6,712 bases of DNA from an uncultured Chlorobiaceae bacterium (GCA_903874585.1 CAIQSY010000122.1:1-6712); one strand, 5' to 3'; positions 1 through 6,251 are shown, counted from the stretch's first letter. Notes: generated by a model from the sequence alone, not told the origin. Numbers and translations are program-made.

Positions 1-1
1 A

Positions 2-112
2 ATGATCGCGTCTGTGCTCATGGAGCAACGATTGCTTATTGATATTTTGTCTTTGGATGAACGCTCACTGCAAAAAGTGCGGGATCCTGTTGCACAGCTC
101 TCTTTATTTTAA
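2..112 (+). CDS. C-terminal tail of an unidentified protein (5' end outside window)
   Basis: An open frame of 36 codons enters from the left edge and ends with TAA at 110-112. There is an ATG at 2-4, but the frame is open to the window edge, so the true start is probably outside. The peptide is a plausible soluble helical tail, with the stretch DERSLQKVRDP and the ending QLSLF. I do not recognise the family; a QLSLF ending occurs in unrelated DNA-modifying proteins and is not diagnostic. The downstream PtuB-like remnant begins directly after this stop in the same frame, so the tail may end at a recombination junction instead of at its natural terminus. That it is coding at all is an inference from the open frame and the protein-like composition. 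Confidence 0.35.
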   Translation: MIASVLMEQRLLIDILSLDERSLQKVRDPVAQLSLF

Positions 113-418
113 CCGGACACTACTGATTACAAGTATAATGGCACAATCAAGTCAGACAATCCTGAATTTGATCGTCAGCTTGATGAAGTACTTAATCTGA
201 ATTATTCTCGCTTAAAAGAAAATAGAGCAGGTGTCTGGAATGCCGTTACAAAGGCATTAAATACAAAGGCATTAAAAACACATTCAGGAACTGCCACCTG
301 TGCGCAAGTTGAAGCATTACTCTCAAAGTGGCAGCTAAAAGATAGTGAAGGCAAGTTAAGGGAGTATTGTGGTGTTGCGATTTACTATTTGAATAAAAAA
401 TTACAAAGCTGCTTATAA
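113..418 (+). pseudogene. Remnant of PtuB-type HNH nuclease (TIGR02646 family), C-terminal part only
   Basis: Codons from 113 to the TAA at 416-418 read as about 101 residues without a usable start codon near the 5' end. The peptide resembles the C-terminal part of TIGR02646 proteins: a YNGTIKSDNPEFD segment, the LNLNYSRLKENR motif, and a tail with KWQLKD, REYCGVAIYYL and KKL. In this family the N-terminal half carries the HNH nuclease motif; here it is absent, and the other two forward frames upstream do not contain it. PtuB is the nuclease partner of the PtuA ATPase in Septu and in retron Ec78 anti-phage systems; no PtuA is visible in the window. Two 60-base stretches (181-240 and 361-420) are roughly 30-33% GC by hand count, far below the start of the adjacent mutS2. 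I read it as a truncated, probably acquired and decaying defence gene. The family match is from memory of its motifs, not a search. Confidence 0.7.
247..276 (+). repeat. Exact 15-bp tandem duplication
   Basis: TACAAAGGCATTAAA occurs twice back to back, at 247-261 and 262-276, with no mismatch. Fifteen bases is a multiple of three, so the reading frame of the PtuB-like remnant is kept and the peptide gains five residues (TKALN followed by TKALK). This looks like a replication-slippage duplication. Confidence 0.95.
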
Positions 419-419
419 A
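389..419 (+). promoter_or_regulatory. Candidate promoter for mutS2 (weak)
   Basis: TTGAAT at 389-394 and TATAAA at 414-419 resemble sigma-70 -35 and -10 boxes, but the 19-bp spacer is longer than the optimum of 17. The -10-like box overlaps the stop codon of the PtuB-like remnant. Transcription would begin only a few bases before the mutS2 ATG at 434, giving an almost leaderless message, which would fit the missing Shine-Dalgarno sequence. The stretch is AT-rich, so chance matches are likely. Confidence 0.2.
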
Positions 420-433
420 GTATTACCAACCCC

Positions 434-2812
434 ATGAACCCCACCACCCTCAAAAAGCTCGAGTTCGATAAAGTTGCCAACTACGCGGCGCAGCGCTGCC
501 TTTCGGCGATGGGGCGCGACCAGCTTCTCGCATCCACCGCCCAAAGAGAGCGGCAGGCGCTTGTGGCGGAGCTTGAACGGGTGCTTGAGTTGCGGAATCT
601 GCTTCAGGAGGGACTTGCGCTTCCGTTCTCGTATCTGCCTGATACCCGCCCGTTGCTGAAAAAACTGGAACTGTTGGGCAGTTATCTTGAGCCGATGGAG
701 TTGCAGGATATCTATCAACTCCTCTTTTCCGCCGTGCAGTTGCGCAGGTTTATGGCGCTCAACCGCGAGGTGTATCCGTTGCTGCACGAACTTACCGCCA
801 AACTCTGGCTCGATAGTGCGCTGCAAGCGGCGATTCGGCGAATCCTTGATGAAGAGGGGCGTGTGCGCGATACCGCGAGTGAAGCGCTGTTTGCCATTCG
901 TGGTGAACTGCAGAGCAGTCGCGATCTGATTCGCCGCCGGATGGAGCGTCTTTTGCGCCGTTGCCAAGAACATGGTTGGCTGATGGAGAGTGGAGTGGCA
1001 ATCAAAAATGGCCGATTGACGCTTGGGCTTAAAGTCGAGTACAAATACAAAATCGCTGGGTACATTCAGGATTACTCCGGTTCAGGGCAGACGGTTTTTC
1101 TTGAACCTGCTGAAACGCTGGAAATCAGTAATCGCATTCAAGATCTGGAGATTGGTGAGCGGCGCGAAATTGAGCGGATTCTGAAGGCAATGAGTGAGGA
1201 GCTTCGGCTTGAGCACGATAATCTTCAGCACAATCAGGAGCTGCTTGCTTCGTTTGATGCACTCTACGCCCGTGCCCGTTTTGCGGTTGAAACCAATGCC
1301 GTTTTGCCATCCATGAGCGATGGCGCGCAGCTTCGGATTATACAAGGCTATCATCCCTGGCTGCTGATTTCTCATCGTGATAAAGCGGTGTTGCCGATCG
1401 ATTTGACGCTTGACGAGCATGAGCAGGTGCTGGTCATCTCCGGTCCCAACGCGGGCGGTAAATCGGTGGCGATGAAGAGCGCCGGACTTCTCTGCGCTAT
1501 GCTGGTTCACGGTTATCTGTTGCCCTGTAGCGAAAGCTCCGTTTTTCCGCTGTTGCACAACCTCTTTATCGAAATTGGTGATGATCAATCTATCGAGAAC
1601 GATCTCTCAACCTTCAGCTCTCATCTTGGCGCGATTAAAGCAATACTCGATGTTGCGGGCAGTCGCGATCTGGTGCTTATCGACGAATTGTGTGCCGGCA
1701 CGGATGTTGAAGAGGGGAGTGCCATTGCCCGCGCAGTGATTGAAGAGTTGCTCAGCCGTGGTACAAAAGCCATTGTTACCACGCACTTGGGCGAATTGAA
1801 AGCCTATGCACACCAGCGTGAGCGAGTCGTCAATGGCGCGATGGAGTTTAATCGTGCGGAACTGGTGCCGACCTTCCGTTTTCTGAAAGGGTTGCCGGGC
1901 AATAGTTTTGCCTTCGCCATGATGCAGCGCATGGGATTTCCTGCAGCGATGGTTGAGCGGGCATCGAGCTTTATGCTCAATGAGCGTCTCGGGCTTGATC
2001 GAATGCTTGATGACTTGAGCCATCTTTTTGAGAAGAATCGACTGGTGCAGCAGCAGCTTGAATCGCAACACGCTGATCTGGAGAAGAGAGGAGCAGCATT
2101 GCAAAAGGCGGAGAAGGAGTTTGAAGAGAAGCGTCGTGCCGAAAAGCTCAGTGCTTCCAGAACGCTCCAGAAAGAGGTCGAATATGCCCGCAAGGAGATT
2201 CGCGATATATTGCAGGAGGTCAAAGCTGCTCCTGATGATGCAAAAAAGGTGCACGAAGCGCGGAAAAAGCTTGGGCTGAAAAAGCAGTCAGCGGAAAAGA
2301 GCGAAGCGCTGTTGCGTGCAAAAGCTGATGCGGCGGCAAAGATTGATCGTTCAATTCGCGAGGGTGATCTGGTGCGAATTGTTGATACCAACACCTCGGG
2401 CGAAGTTGAACGTCTCAATGGTGAGAACGTGGTGGTTTTGTGCGGTAATTTCAGGTTGAACACGTTGCTCAAAAATCTTGAGAAAACATCAAAAACGCAG
2501 GCTAAAAAAACTATTAAAGATACTGTACGAGCAAAACAGCCGTCGTGGTCAGCCATGACGGGTGGCATTGATTCCACCACGCTTGATGTGCGCGGTTTAA
2601 CGGGTGATGAAGCAGCGCTGAAAATCAATCGGTTTCTTGATACGCTGCGGCTGAACCGAATGTACGCAGCAATGATTCTGCATGGTAAAGGCACGGGTTC
2701 TTTGCGTAAACGGACAGCAGAGTGCCTGCAGCAGCATTCAGCCGTCAAAGGTTTTCGACTTGGCGAGTGGGGCGAAGGCGGTGATGGTGTTACCTTTGTT
2801 GAGCTTGAATAG
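434..2812 (+). CDS. mutS2: MutS2 family endonuclease (MutS-type ATPase with Smr domain)
   Basis: This 792-aa protein has the usual MutS2 length and layout. Residues 1-300 are the helical core and clamp region, lacking the mismatch-binding N-terminal domain of MutS. The ABC-type ATPase domain follows, with Walker A GPNAGGKS at 337-344, a signature-like STFSSHL at 392-398, Walker B LVLIDEL at 413-419, and the switch histidine in TTHLGE near 449-454. A charged coiled coil spans about 520-640, then a small KOW/SH3-like segment (643-683). The C-terminal Smr nuclease domain has LDVRG at 717-721 and HGKGTGSLR at 750-758. Family members act in the cytoplasm on branched DNA or, in some bacteria, on collided ribosomes; which applies here cannot be seen. 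The ATG at 434 is the first usual start after an in-frame stop at 416 and matches the family N-terminus (TLKKLEFDKV), but no Shine-Dalgarno sequence precedes it. The usual LGAGTD after Walker B reads LCAGTD. Confidence 0.97.
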   Translation: MNPTTLKKLEFDKVANYAAQRCLSAMGRDQLLASTAQRERQALVAELERVLELRNLLQEGLALPFSYLPDTRPLLKKLELLGSYLEPMELQDIYQLLFSAVQLRRFMALNREVYPLLHELTAKLWLDSALQAAIRRILDEEGRVRDTASEALFAIRGELQSSRDLIRRRMERLLRRCQEHGWLMESGVAIKNGRLTLGLKVEYKYKIAGYIQDYSGSGQTVFLEPAETLEISNRIQDLEIGERREIERILKAMSEELRLEHDNLQHNQELLASFDALYARARFAVETNAVLPSMSDGAQLRIIQGYHPWLLISHRDKAVLPIDLTLDEHEQVLVISGPNAGGKSVAMKSAGLLCAMLVHGYLLPCSESSVFPLLHNLFIEIGDDQSIENDLSTFSSHLGAIKAILDVAGSRDLVLIDELCAGTDVEEGSAIARAVIEELLSRGTKAIVTTHLGELKAYAHQRERVVNGAMEFNRAELVPTFRFLKGLPGNSFAFAMMQRMGFPAAMVERASSFMLNERLGLDRMLDDLSHLFEKNRLVQQQLESQHADLEKRGAALQKAEKEFEEKRRAEKLSASRTLQKEVEYARKEIRDILQEVKAAPDDAKKVHEARKKLGLKKQSAEKSEALLRAKADAAAKIDRSIREGDLVRIVDTNTSGEVERLNGENVVVLCGNFRLNTLLKNLEKTSKTQAKKTIKDTVRAKQPSWSAMTGGIDSTTLDVRGLTGDEAALKINRFLDTLRLNRMYAAMILHGKGTGSLRKRTAECLQQHSAVKGFRLGEWGEGGDGVTFVELE

Positions 2813-2837
2813 CATCGAATTTCTTATCAGTTGATGC
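2812..2837 (+). terminator. Possible weak stem-loop after mutS2
   Basis: GCATCGA at 2812-2818 can pair with TTGATGC at 2831-2837 (seven pairs, one of them G-U) around a 12-base loop, starting at the last base of the mutS2 stop codon. No T-run follows immediately; the nearest one is at about 2860-2867. It could be a poor intrinsic terminator or a chance hairpin. Confidence 0.2.
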
Positions 2838-2885
2838 GATTATTAGTAAATGCTCATTATCATTTTTTTCGAGAGCGGCGAGTCA

Positions 2886-2914
2886 TTGAAAAACAAGTTG
2901 TAATACCGTATCTT
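2886..2914 (+). promoter_or_regulatory. Candidate sigma-70-type promoter for pgsA-pgpA
   Basis: TTGAAA at 2886-2891 and TATCTT at 2909-2914 are separated by exactly 17 bp, the preferred spacing. The pair lies in the 166-bp gap between mutS2 and pgsA and would give a leader of roughly 60 bases before the pgsA start. The -10 box is imperfect, and Chlorobi promoter preferences are not well known to me, so this remains a candidate. Confidence 0.35.
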
Positions 2915-2978
2915 GCCCAACGTGAACGTATCTCGTATTTGACGGGTCGCAACGTTATCAAATCAAATTCATCCGGCA

Positions 2979-3599
2979 TTGAAAGAGGAGTATCAGGAAT
3001 TTCTGACCATACCCAACCAGTTGACAGCCTTGCGGATTGTGCTGGTGCCGGTTTTTGTGGCGTTATTGCTGCAGGCGGATCCGTATCTCAAACTTTTTGG
3101 TGTCATTGTGTTTGCTGTGGCATCCCTGACGGATATCTATGACGGATATCATGCGCGCAAGTATGGCGTTGAGACTCGCCTCGGTGCTTTTCTTGATCCG
3201 CTTGCCGACAAACTTTTGATTACGGCCGCATTTTTGCTCTATGTCTGGATGGGCTATCTGGTGCTCTGGATGGTGATTCTGGTGGTGGTGCGTGATGTTG
3301 TGGTGACGGCGCTGAGAATTTATGCTGAATACAAGAACAGGCCGGTGGTGACCAGTGTTGAAGCGAAGTATAAAACACTGGTACAGAATCTTTTGGTCTA
3401 TTTAATTATGGCGCTTATTCTTATGCGGGAAGTCTCTTTTTTTGGTAAAGAATTAGCTGTTACCGTTAATCGTTTTTTAGCTTCTGGCTATCTGGATATC
3501 ATTATGCTGGTGGTGACGCTTTTTACCGTGTATACCGGCATCTCCTATCTGGTGAGCAACTGGAATACCTATTTTCAGAAGCCATTGCAAGGGCAGTGA
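2979..3599 (+). CDS. pgsA: CDP-diacylglycerol--glycerol-3-phosphate 3-phosphatidyltransferase
   Basis: This integral membrane enzyme transfers the phosphatidyl group from CDP-diacylglycerol to glycerol-3-phosphate, giving phosphatidylglycerol phosphate. The 206-aa protein has the complete CDP-alcohol phosphotransferase motif: D52, D55-G56, A59-R60, G69, D73 and D77, with the exact D-x2-DG-x2-AR-x8-G-x3-D-x3-D spacing. The N-terminus IPNQLTALRI (11-20) is typical of PgsA. Hydrophobic segments near 18-32, 39-51, 79-115, 135-150 and 172-195 fit a multi-pass topology. The start is uncertain: TTG at 2979 is the only ATG, GTG or TTG between the in-frame stop at 2940 and the conserved region, but the purine-rich GAGGAG at 2985-2990 lies downstream of it and could instead serve a CTG at 3003. 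pgpA, the next enzyme of the pathway, follows after 4 bp, which strongly supports the assignment. Specificity among related CDP-alcohol transferases is otherwise hard to tell from motifs. Confidence 0.9.
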   Translation: MKEEYQEFLTIPNQLTALRIVLVPVFVALLLQADPYLKLFGVIVFAVASLTDIYDGYHARKYGVETRLGAFLDPLADKLLITAAFLLYVWMGYLVLWMVILVVVRDVVVTALRIYAEYKNRPVVTSVEAKYKTLVQNLLVYLIMALILMREVSFFGKELAVTVNRFLASGYLDIIMLVVTLFTVYTGISYLVSNWNTYFQKPLQGQ

Positions 3600-3603
3600 G
3601 CCA

Positions 3604-4080
3604 ATGAAGCTGCGTGTTGCTCAAATTCTCTCTACCTTTTTTGGTATCGGTTATTTTCCCATCGCTCCGGGAACGGTAACAAGCGCTGCTGCTGCATTGC
3701 TTTACTTTTTTATTCCAGCGTTACACTCACCATTATTGTTGTTCTCGCTTATTGCCTTCAGCACGTTTGCTGGTGTGTGGGCTGGCGGTGTGATGGAGGA
3801 GCATTTTGGCAACGACCCCTCAATTGTTACGATTGATGAAGTTGCCGGTCAGTGGCTGGCGCTTGCGTTTATGCCGGAAGGATGGTTGCCGTTGCTGCTT
3901 TCGTTTGCACTCTTTCGCTTTTTCGATATTGCAAAGCCTGGCGCTGTTGATGCCGCCCAGCGTTTGCCGGGCGGGTGGGGAATCATGGCTGATGATCTGC
4001 TTGCCGGTCTCTTTGCCAATCTTTCAACGCGGGCAGTGCTTGGTTTGCTGGCGATGTTTCACCTTGCGCTTGCGTTGTAA
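3604..4080 (+). CDS. pgpA: Phosphatidylglycerophosphatase A
   Basis: This membrane phosphatase removes the phosphate from phosphatidylglycerol phosphate to make phosphatidylglycerol. The 158-aa length is normal for PgpA. Characteristic blocks are present in order: GIGYFPIAPGT at 14-24, DPSIVTIDEVAGQW at 71-84 with the acidic pair D78-E79, FRFFDIAKP at 104-112, and GGWGIMADDLLAG at 123-135 with the D130-D131 pair. Hydrophobic segments between the blocks (about 27-38, 43-60, 95-104 and 143-157) fit a small multi-pass protein. The ATG at 3604 comes 4 bp after the pgsA stop, so the two are almost certainly co-transcribed and perhaps translationally coupled. The stop faces the stop of yjbQ on the other strand across 9 bp. 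Confidence 0.94.
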   Translation: MKLRVAQILSTFFGIGYFPIAPGTVTSAAAALLYFFIPALHSPLLLFSLIAFSTFAGVWAGGVMEEHFGNDPSIVTIDEVAGQWLALAFMPEGWLPLLLSFALFRFFDIAKPGAVDAAQRLPGGWGIMADDLLAGLFANLSTRAVLGLLAMFHLALAL

Positions 4081-4084
4081 ATCA

Positions 4085-4114
4085 CCTCGTTATATTCCCG
4101 ATATCTGCACGAGG
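4085..4114. terminator. Possible stem-loop at the convergent gene junction
   Basis: CCTCGT at 4085-4090 can pair with ACGAGG at 4109-4114, and ATAT at 4092-4095 with ATAT at 4101-4104 inside it. It lies between the pgpA stop and the last codons of yjbQ. Neither strand has a T-run after the stem, so it is not a classic intrinsic terminator. It may limit read-through in both directions or be a chance structure. Confidence 0.2.
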
Positions 4115-4515
4115 ATACTTCTTTGATTCCGTGGTCCATCCAACTCCACAAAGAAAACGGACTGCCACTCGCCGAGCAGCATTTTACCCTCAGCAAAAGG
4201 AATAGTCTCCGAGCTGTTCATAAAAAGCCCCATCAAATGCGAGTGGGCATTGTGTCGTCCATCAATCGGACTGATGTTGTGGAGATAATTACCATCTTTC
4301 GGCACAAAGCGCTTGAGGAACGTCTCCATATCCTCCAGCAGACGCTCCTCTTTTTCGTTGATATTGATAAACGCAGTTGTGTGGCGGCTGATTACCGTTA
4401 TCTGTCCGCTGTTGAGTTTTGTTGCCGCAAGAGCTGCCGTGATATCAGCAGTAATATCAATAATCTCAATTGGCTTTGTGGTTTGTACCTTAATCGTGTG
4501 CGTTATGACTTGCAT
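4090..4515 (-). CDS. yjbQ: YjbQ/UPF0047 family protein (secondary thiamine-phosphate synthase type)
   Basis: From the ATG at 4515 the product is 141 aa, the normal size for this small cytoplasmic single-domain family (TIGR00149). Conserved blocks, counted from that ATG, are SRHTTAFININE at about 43-54, YLHN at about 77-80, NAHSHLMG at about 89-96 and LGEWQSVFFVELDGPR at about 114-129. The His/Glu/Asp cluster is typical of the family. Some members have weak thiamine-phosphate synthase activity, but the physiological role is unsettled, so the family name should not be read as a proven pathway. The frame extends 15 bp further to a TTG at 4530; I prefer the ATG because MQVITHTIKVQTTKP matches the usual family start. 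Neither candidate has a clear Shine-Dalgarno sequence. It lies 22 bp downstream of the glycosidase gene on the same strand, so the two are probably co-transcribed. Confidence 0.92.
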   Translation of the reverse strand: MQVITHTIKVQTTKPIEIIDITADITAALAATKLNSGQITVISRHTTAFININEKEERLLEDMETFLKRFVPKDGNYLHNISPIDGRHNAHSHLMGLFMNSSETIPFAEGKMLLGEWQSVFFVELDGPRNQRSILVQISGI

Positions 4516-4537
4516 GGTATCAAATATCAAAATTTTG

Positions 4538-6010
4538 TTACTCTGTTACTGCTATTGTTTTTTCTCGAAGAGTTATGACTATTGCTTCATGGGGCGCAAG
4601 ATTTACCTTGAACATTTTTTCTTCATAGCGAACATTGCCGGTTTTATTGATTCCGCCGGCGGTACTGATTACATTCATTTTTTTGAAGGTACTCTGATCA
4701 AATGATGGATGCCGGAACTCCAGAGCAATGCCTGTTGCACTGAAATTAGCTAGAATGTATGCGTTTTCTTTTGTCGTGAATCGGTGAAATCCTAAGCAAT
4801 GCGAGTTATTTGGTGTGTTTAAGTCGAGCCATTCAATTCGACCTTCCTGAAAAACCTCTCTTTTTTGCAGTAAAAAAAGCTTTTTGTAGAACTCAGCCAG
4901 TTTTTTATCGTCTGTTTCATTTGCTTGCCGAAGAAGCTGAACGGGAATTTTTTTGCGGAATCCATCAATCTGATTCTGGTGAATAAGATGCATTCCGGGA
5001 GTTGTCAGCAGTACAAGAGCGGCTGCCGCGTTATTGTGCCCAATTTTTTCAGCCGCCCTTGGTTCATCATGGTTTTCGATAAACCGGCAAAGATGTTTCT
5101 GATAATCCCAATTGCCAAGCAGGTGCCCTGTCAATTTTTCAATATTGACCGCTCCACTGCTGAGATAGTCGTAAAACGTTTTGTCGTACGTAAAGTCAAA
5201 TCCCTGTTGCTGTAGTTCCCACTCCTTGTTCCAGTAAGATTCGGCAAGGAAGATGAAATGATGATGGCGACGCTTCACCGCCGCGATTGCGTTGCTCCAG
5301 AACTCCTCCTCCATGAAACCACCAAGACCGCTCCAAGTGGTATTAAAAACCTCTTTCAGTATCAACATTGCCATATCGCACCTGACAGCATCGCAAAGGG
5401 AACTTATCTTGAAGAGGGTTTCCGTCATCATGCTTTGTGTCTCCCGCTTGGCGTAATTGAGCTGCAGGGTATCAGTCCATGGAGCAAAGTAAGGGTCTTT
5501 GCCGTATGCCAGATAGGTTCCACTGGCATATTCAAACGATGAGTTCGGATCAAGGCAATGTTCACTGCCACACATTGGAATAAAATACTCAGGGTGTTCC
5601 GGCAGAAAAGCATTGTCGAGAGCAAGATGGTTGGGCACAAAATCGAGCATGAGCTTTATGCCGTTTGCATGAAGTTTTTCGCGGAATGTCAGCAGTTCCG
5701 TTTCTCCACCGAGTGCTTCATTCACCGTATATGAAGGGATGGAATAAGGAGATGAGGCAATATCTTCAGGCGTTACAACCGAAATATGTTCCAGAAATGA
5801 TGCGCGAAGTCCCTGATGTGCTGTGGCAATGGCTTTGCTGTACTGGCTTGGTTTCCACACGCCCATCAACCAGATCATGTCGAAACCACAGGATGTAAAA
5901 AATGCAAACTCTTCGTCGGGAATGTTGCCGAGTGTTACCAGGCGATTGTGCTCGATACTGAGTTTCTGTAACCAGATCCTGGTGTTGATTTCGTAAACAA
6001 GAGGGAACAT
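4538..6010 (-). CDS. GH13 alpha-amylase family glycosidase, cytoplasmic, substrate unknown
   Basis: From the ATG at 6010 the product is 490 aa. The four GH13 signature regions are in order (numbered from that ATG): region I DFVPNH at about 123-128; region II DAVRCDMAM with the presumed nucleophile D212; region III FLAESYW with the presumed acid/base E257; region IV FIENHDEPRA with the presumed transition-state stabiliser D315. The catalytic triad is therefore intact on a TIM barrel, followed by a C-terminal beta domain (about 400-480). No signal peptide or membrane segment is visible, so it should act in the cytoplasm, perhaps on glycogen-derived or other alpha-glucosides; hydrolase and transglycosylase activities cannot be told apart here. 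The block GKDPYFAPWTDT near 170-181 and the start MFPLVYEINTRIWL recall an uncharacterised group of bacterial GH13 proteins. The frame extends to a TTG at 6040 without a ribosome binding site; I prefer the ATG because the conserved sequence begins there. yjbQ follows at once on the same strand. Confidence 0.9.
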   Translation of the reverse strand: MFPLVYEINTRIWLQKLSIEHNRLVTLGNIPDEEFAFFTSCGFDMIWLMGVWKPSQYSKAIATAHQGLRASFLEHISVVTPEDIASSPYSIPSYTVNEALGGETELLTFREKLHANGIKLMLDFVPNHLALDNAFLPEHPEYFIPMCGSEHCLDPNSSFEYASGTYLAYGKDPYFAPWTDTLQLNYAKRETQSMMTETLFKISSLCDAVRCDMAMLILKEVFNTTWSGLGGFMEEEFWSNAIAAVKRRHHHFIFLAESYWNKEWELQQQGFDFTYDKTFYDYLSSGAVNIEKLTGHLLGNWDYQKHLCRFIENHDEPRAAEKIGHNNAAAALVLLTTPGMHLIHQNQIDGFRKKIPVQLLRQANETDDKKLAEFYKKLFLLQKREVFQEGRIEWLDLNTPNNSHCLGFHRFTTKENAYILANFSATGIALEFRHPSFDQSTFKKMNVISTAGGINKTGNVRYEEKMFKVNLAPHEAIVITLREKTIAVTE

Positions 6011-6056
6011 TGCGTTTATCTGTTCATGGTTGATGAGCAATAATTTGGGGCAGAAT

Positions 6057-6086
6057 ATACTAACTCTGTCGGCTAAAAATATGCAA
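6057..6086 (-). promoter_or_regulatory. Candidate promoter for the GH13-yjbQ pair
   Basis: On the minus strand TTGCAT (6086-6081) and TAGTAT (6062-6057) are 18 bp apart, close to sigma-70 spacing. Transcription would start near 6050, about 40 bases before the preferred ATG at 6010 and only about 10 before the alternative TTG at 6040. Support is positional plus two imperfect boxes. I saw no clear plus-strand promoter in this intergenic region for the divergent helicase gene. Confidence 0.25.
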
Positions 6087-6243
6087 AGGAGTGAATTAAA
6101 CAGCTCTTGGTTTATCGGTAGAGGATTTGTTGGAGTGTGATTTGTAAAAAGGGTAAAGTTATACGAAATTCAACACAAAGCTTTTGCGCCAACTCCTGCA
6201 ACTCGAACGAACAGGTGAGCGCCCACATTGTAAACCGGTGCCC

Positions 6244-6250
6244 AGGAAGG
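6244..6250 (+). promoter_or_regulatory. Ribosome binding site supporting the helicase TTG start
   Basis: AGGAAGG at 6244-6250 is a good Shine-Dalgarno match just before the TTG at 6252. Using AGGA as the core, the spacing is 4 bases, which is short. An in-frame stop at 6231-6233 rules out any start further upstream, and no other usual start codon lies between that stop and the conserved Q-motif. Confidence 0.5.
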
Positions 6251-6251
6251 A

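Noticed and set aside
1..112. Y-family polymerase or DNA methyltransferase tail, suggested by the QLSLF ending
   Set aside because: That ending is shared by unrelated families, and the preceding residues do not match either family clearly.
1..418. A functional Septu or retron anti-phage system
   Set aside because: Only the C-terminal half of a PtuB-like protein is present, without its HNH motif, PtuA, reverse transcriptase or a start codon, so no working system can be claimed within the window.
413..973. A 186-codon minus-strand open frame across the start of mutS2
   Set aside because: It is antisense to a well-supported gene and its translation has no recognisable motif.
1804..2748. A 314-codon open frame on the minus strand within mutS2
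   Set aside because: It lies antisense to the Walker B to Smr part of an intact mutS2, is very rich in Ser, Arg and Phe, and shows no domain. It is best explained as a by-product of mutS2 codon use.
2831..3142. A 103-codon plus-strand frame overlapping the pgsA start
   Set aside because: It overlaps the conserved pgsA catalytic region in another frame, and its product has no family-like features.
4123..4578. A 151-codon plus-strand frame antisense to yjbQ
   Set aside because: The minus-strand frame carries all the YjbQ motifs; this frame lacks any motif and extends into the end of the glycosidase gene.
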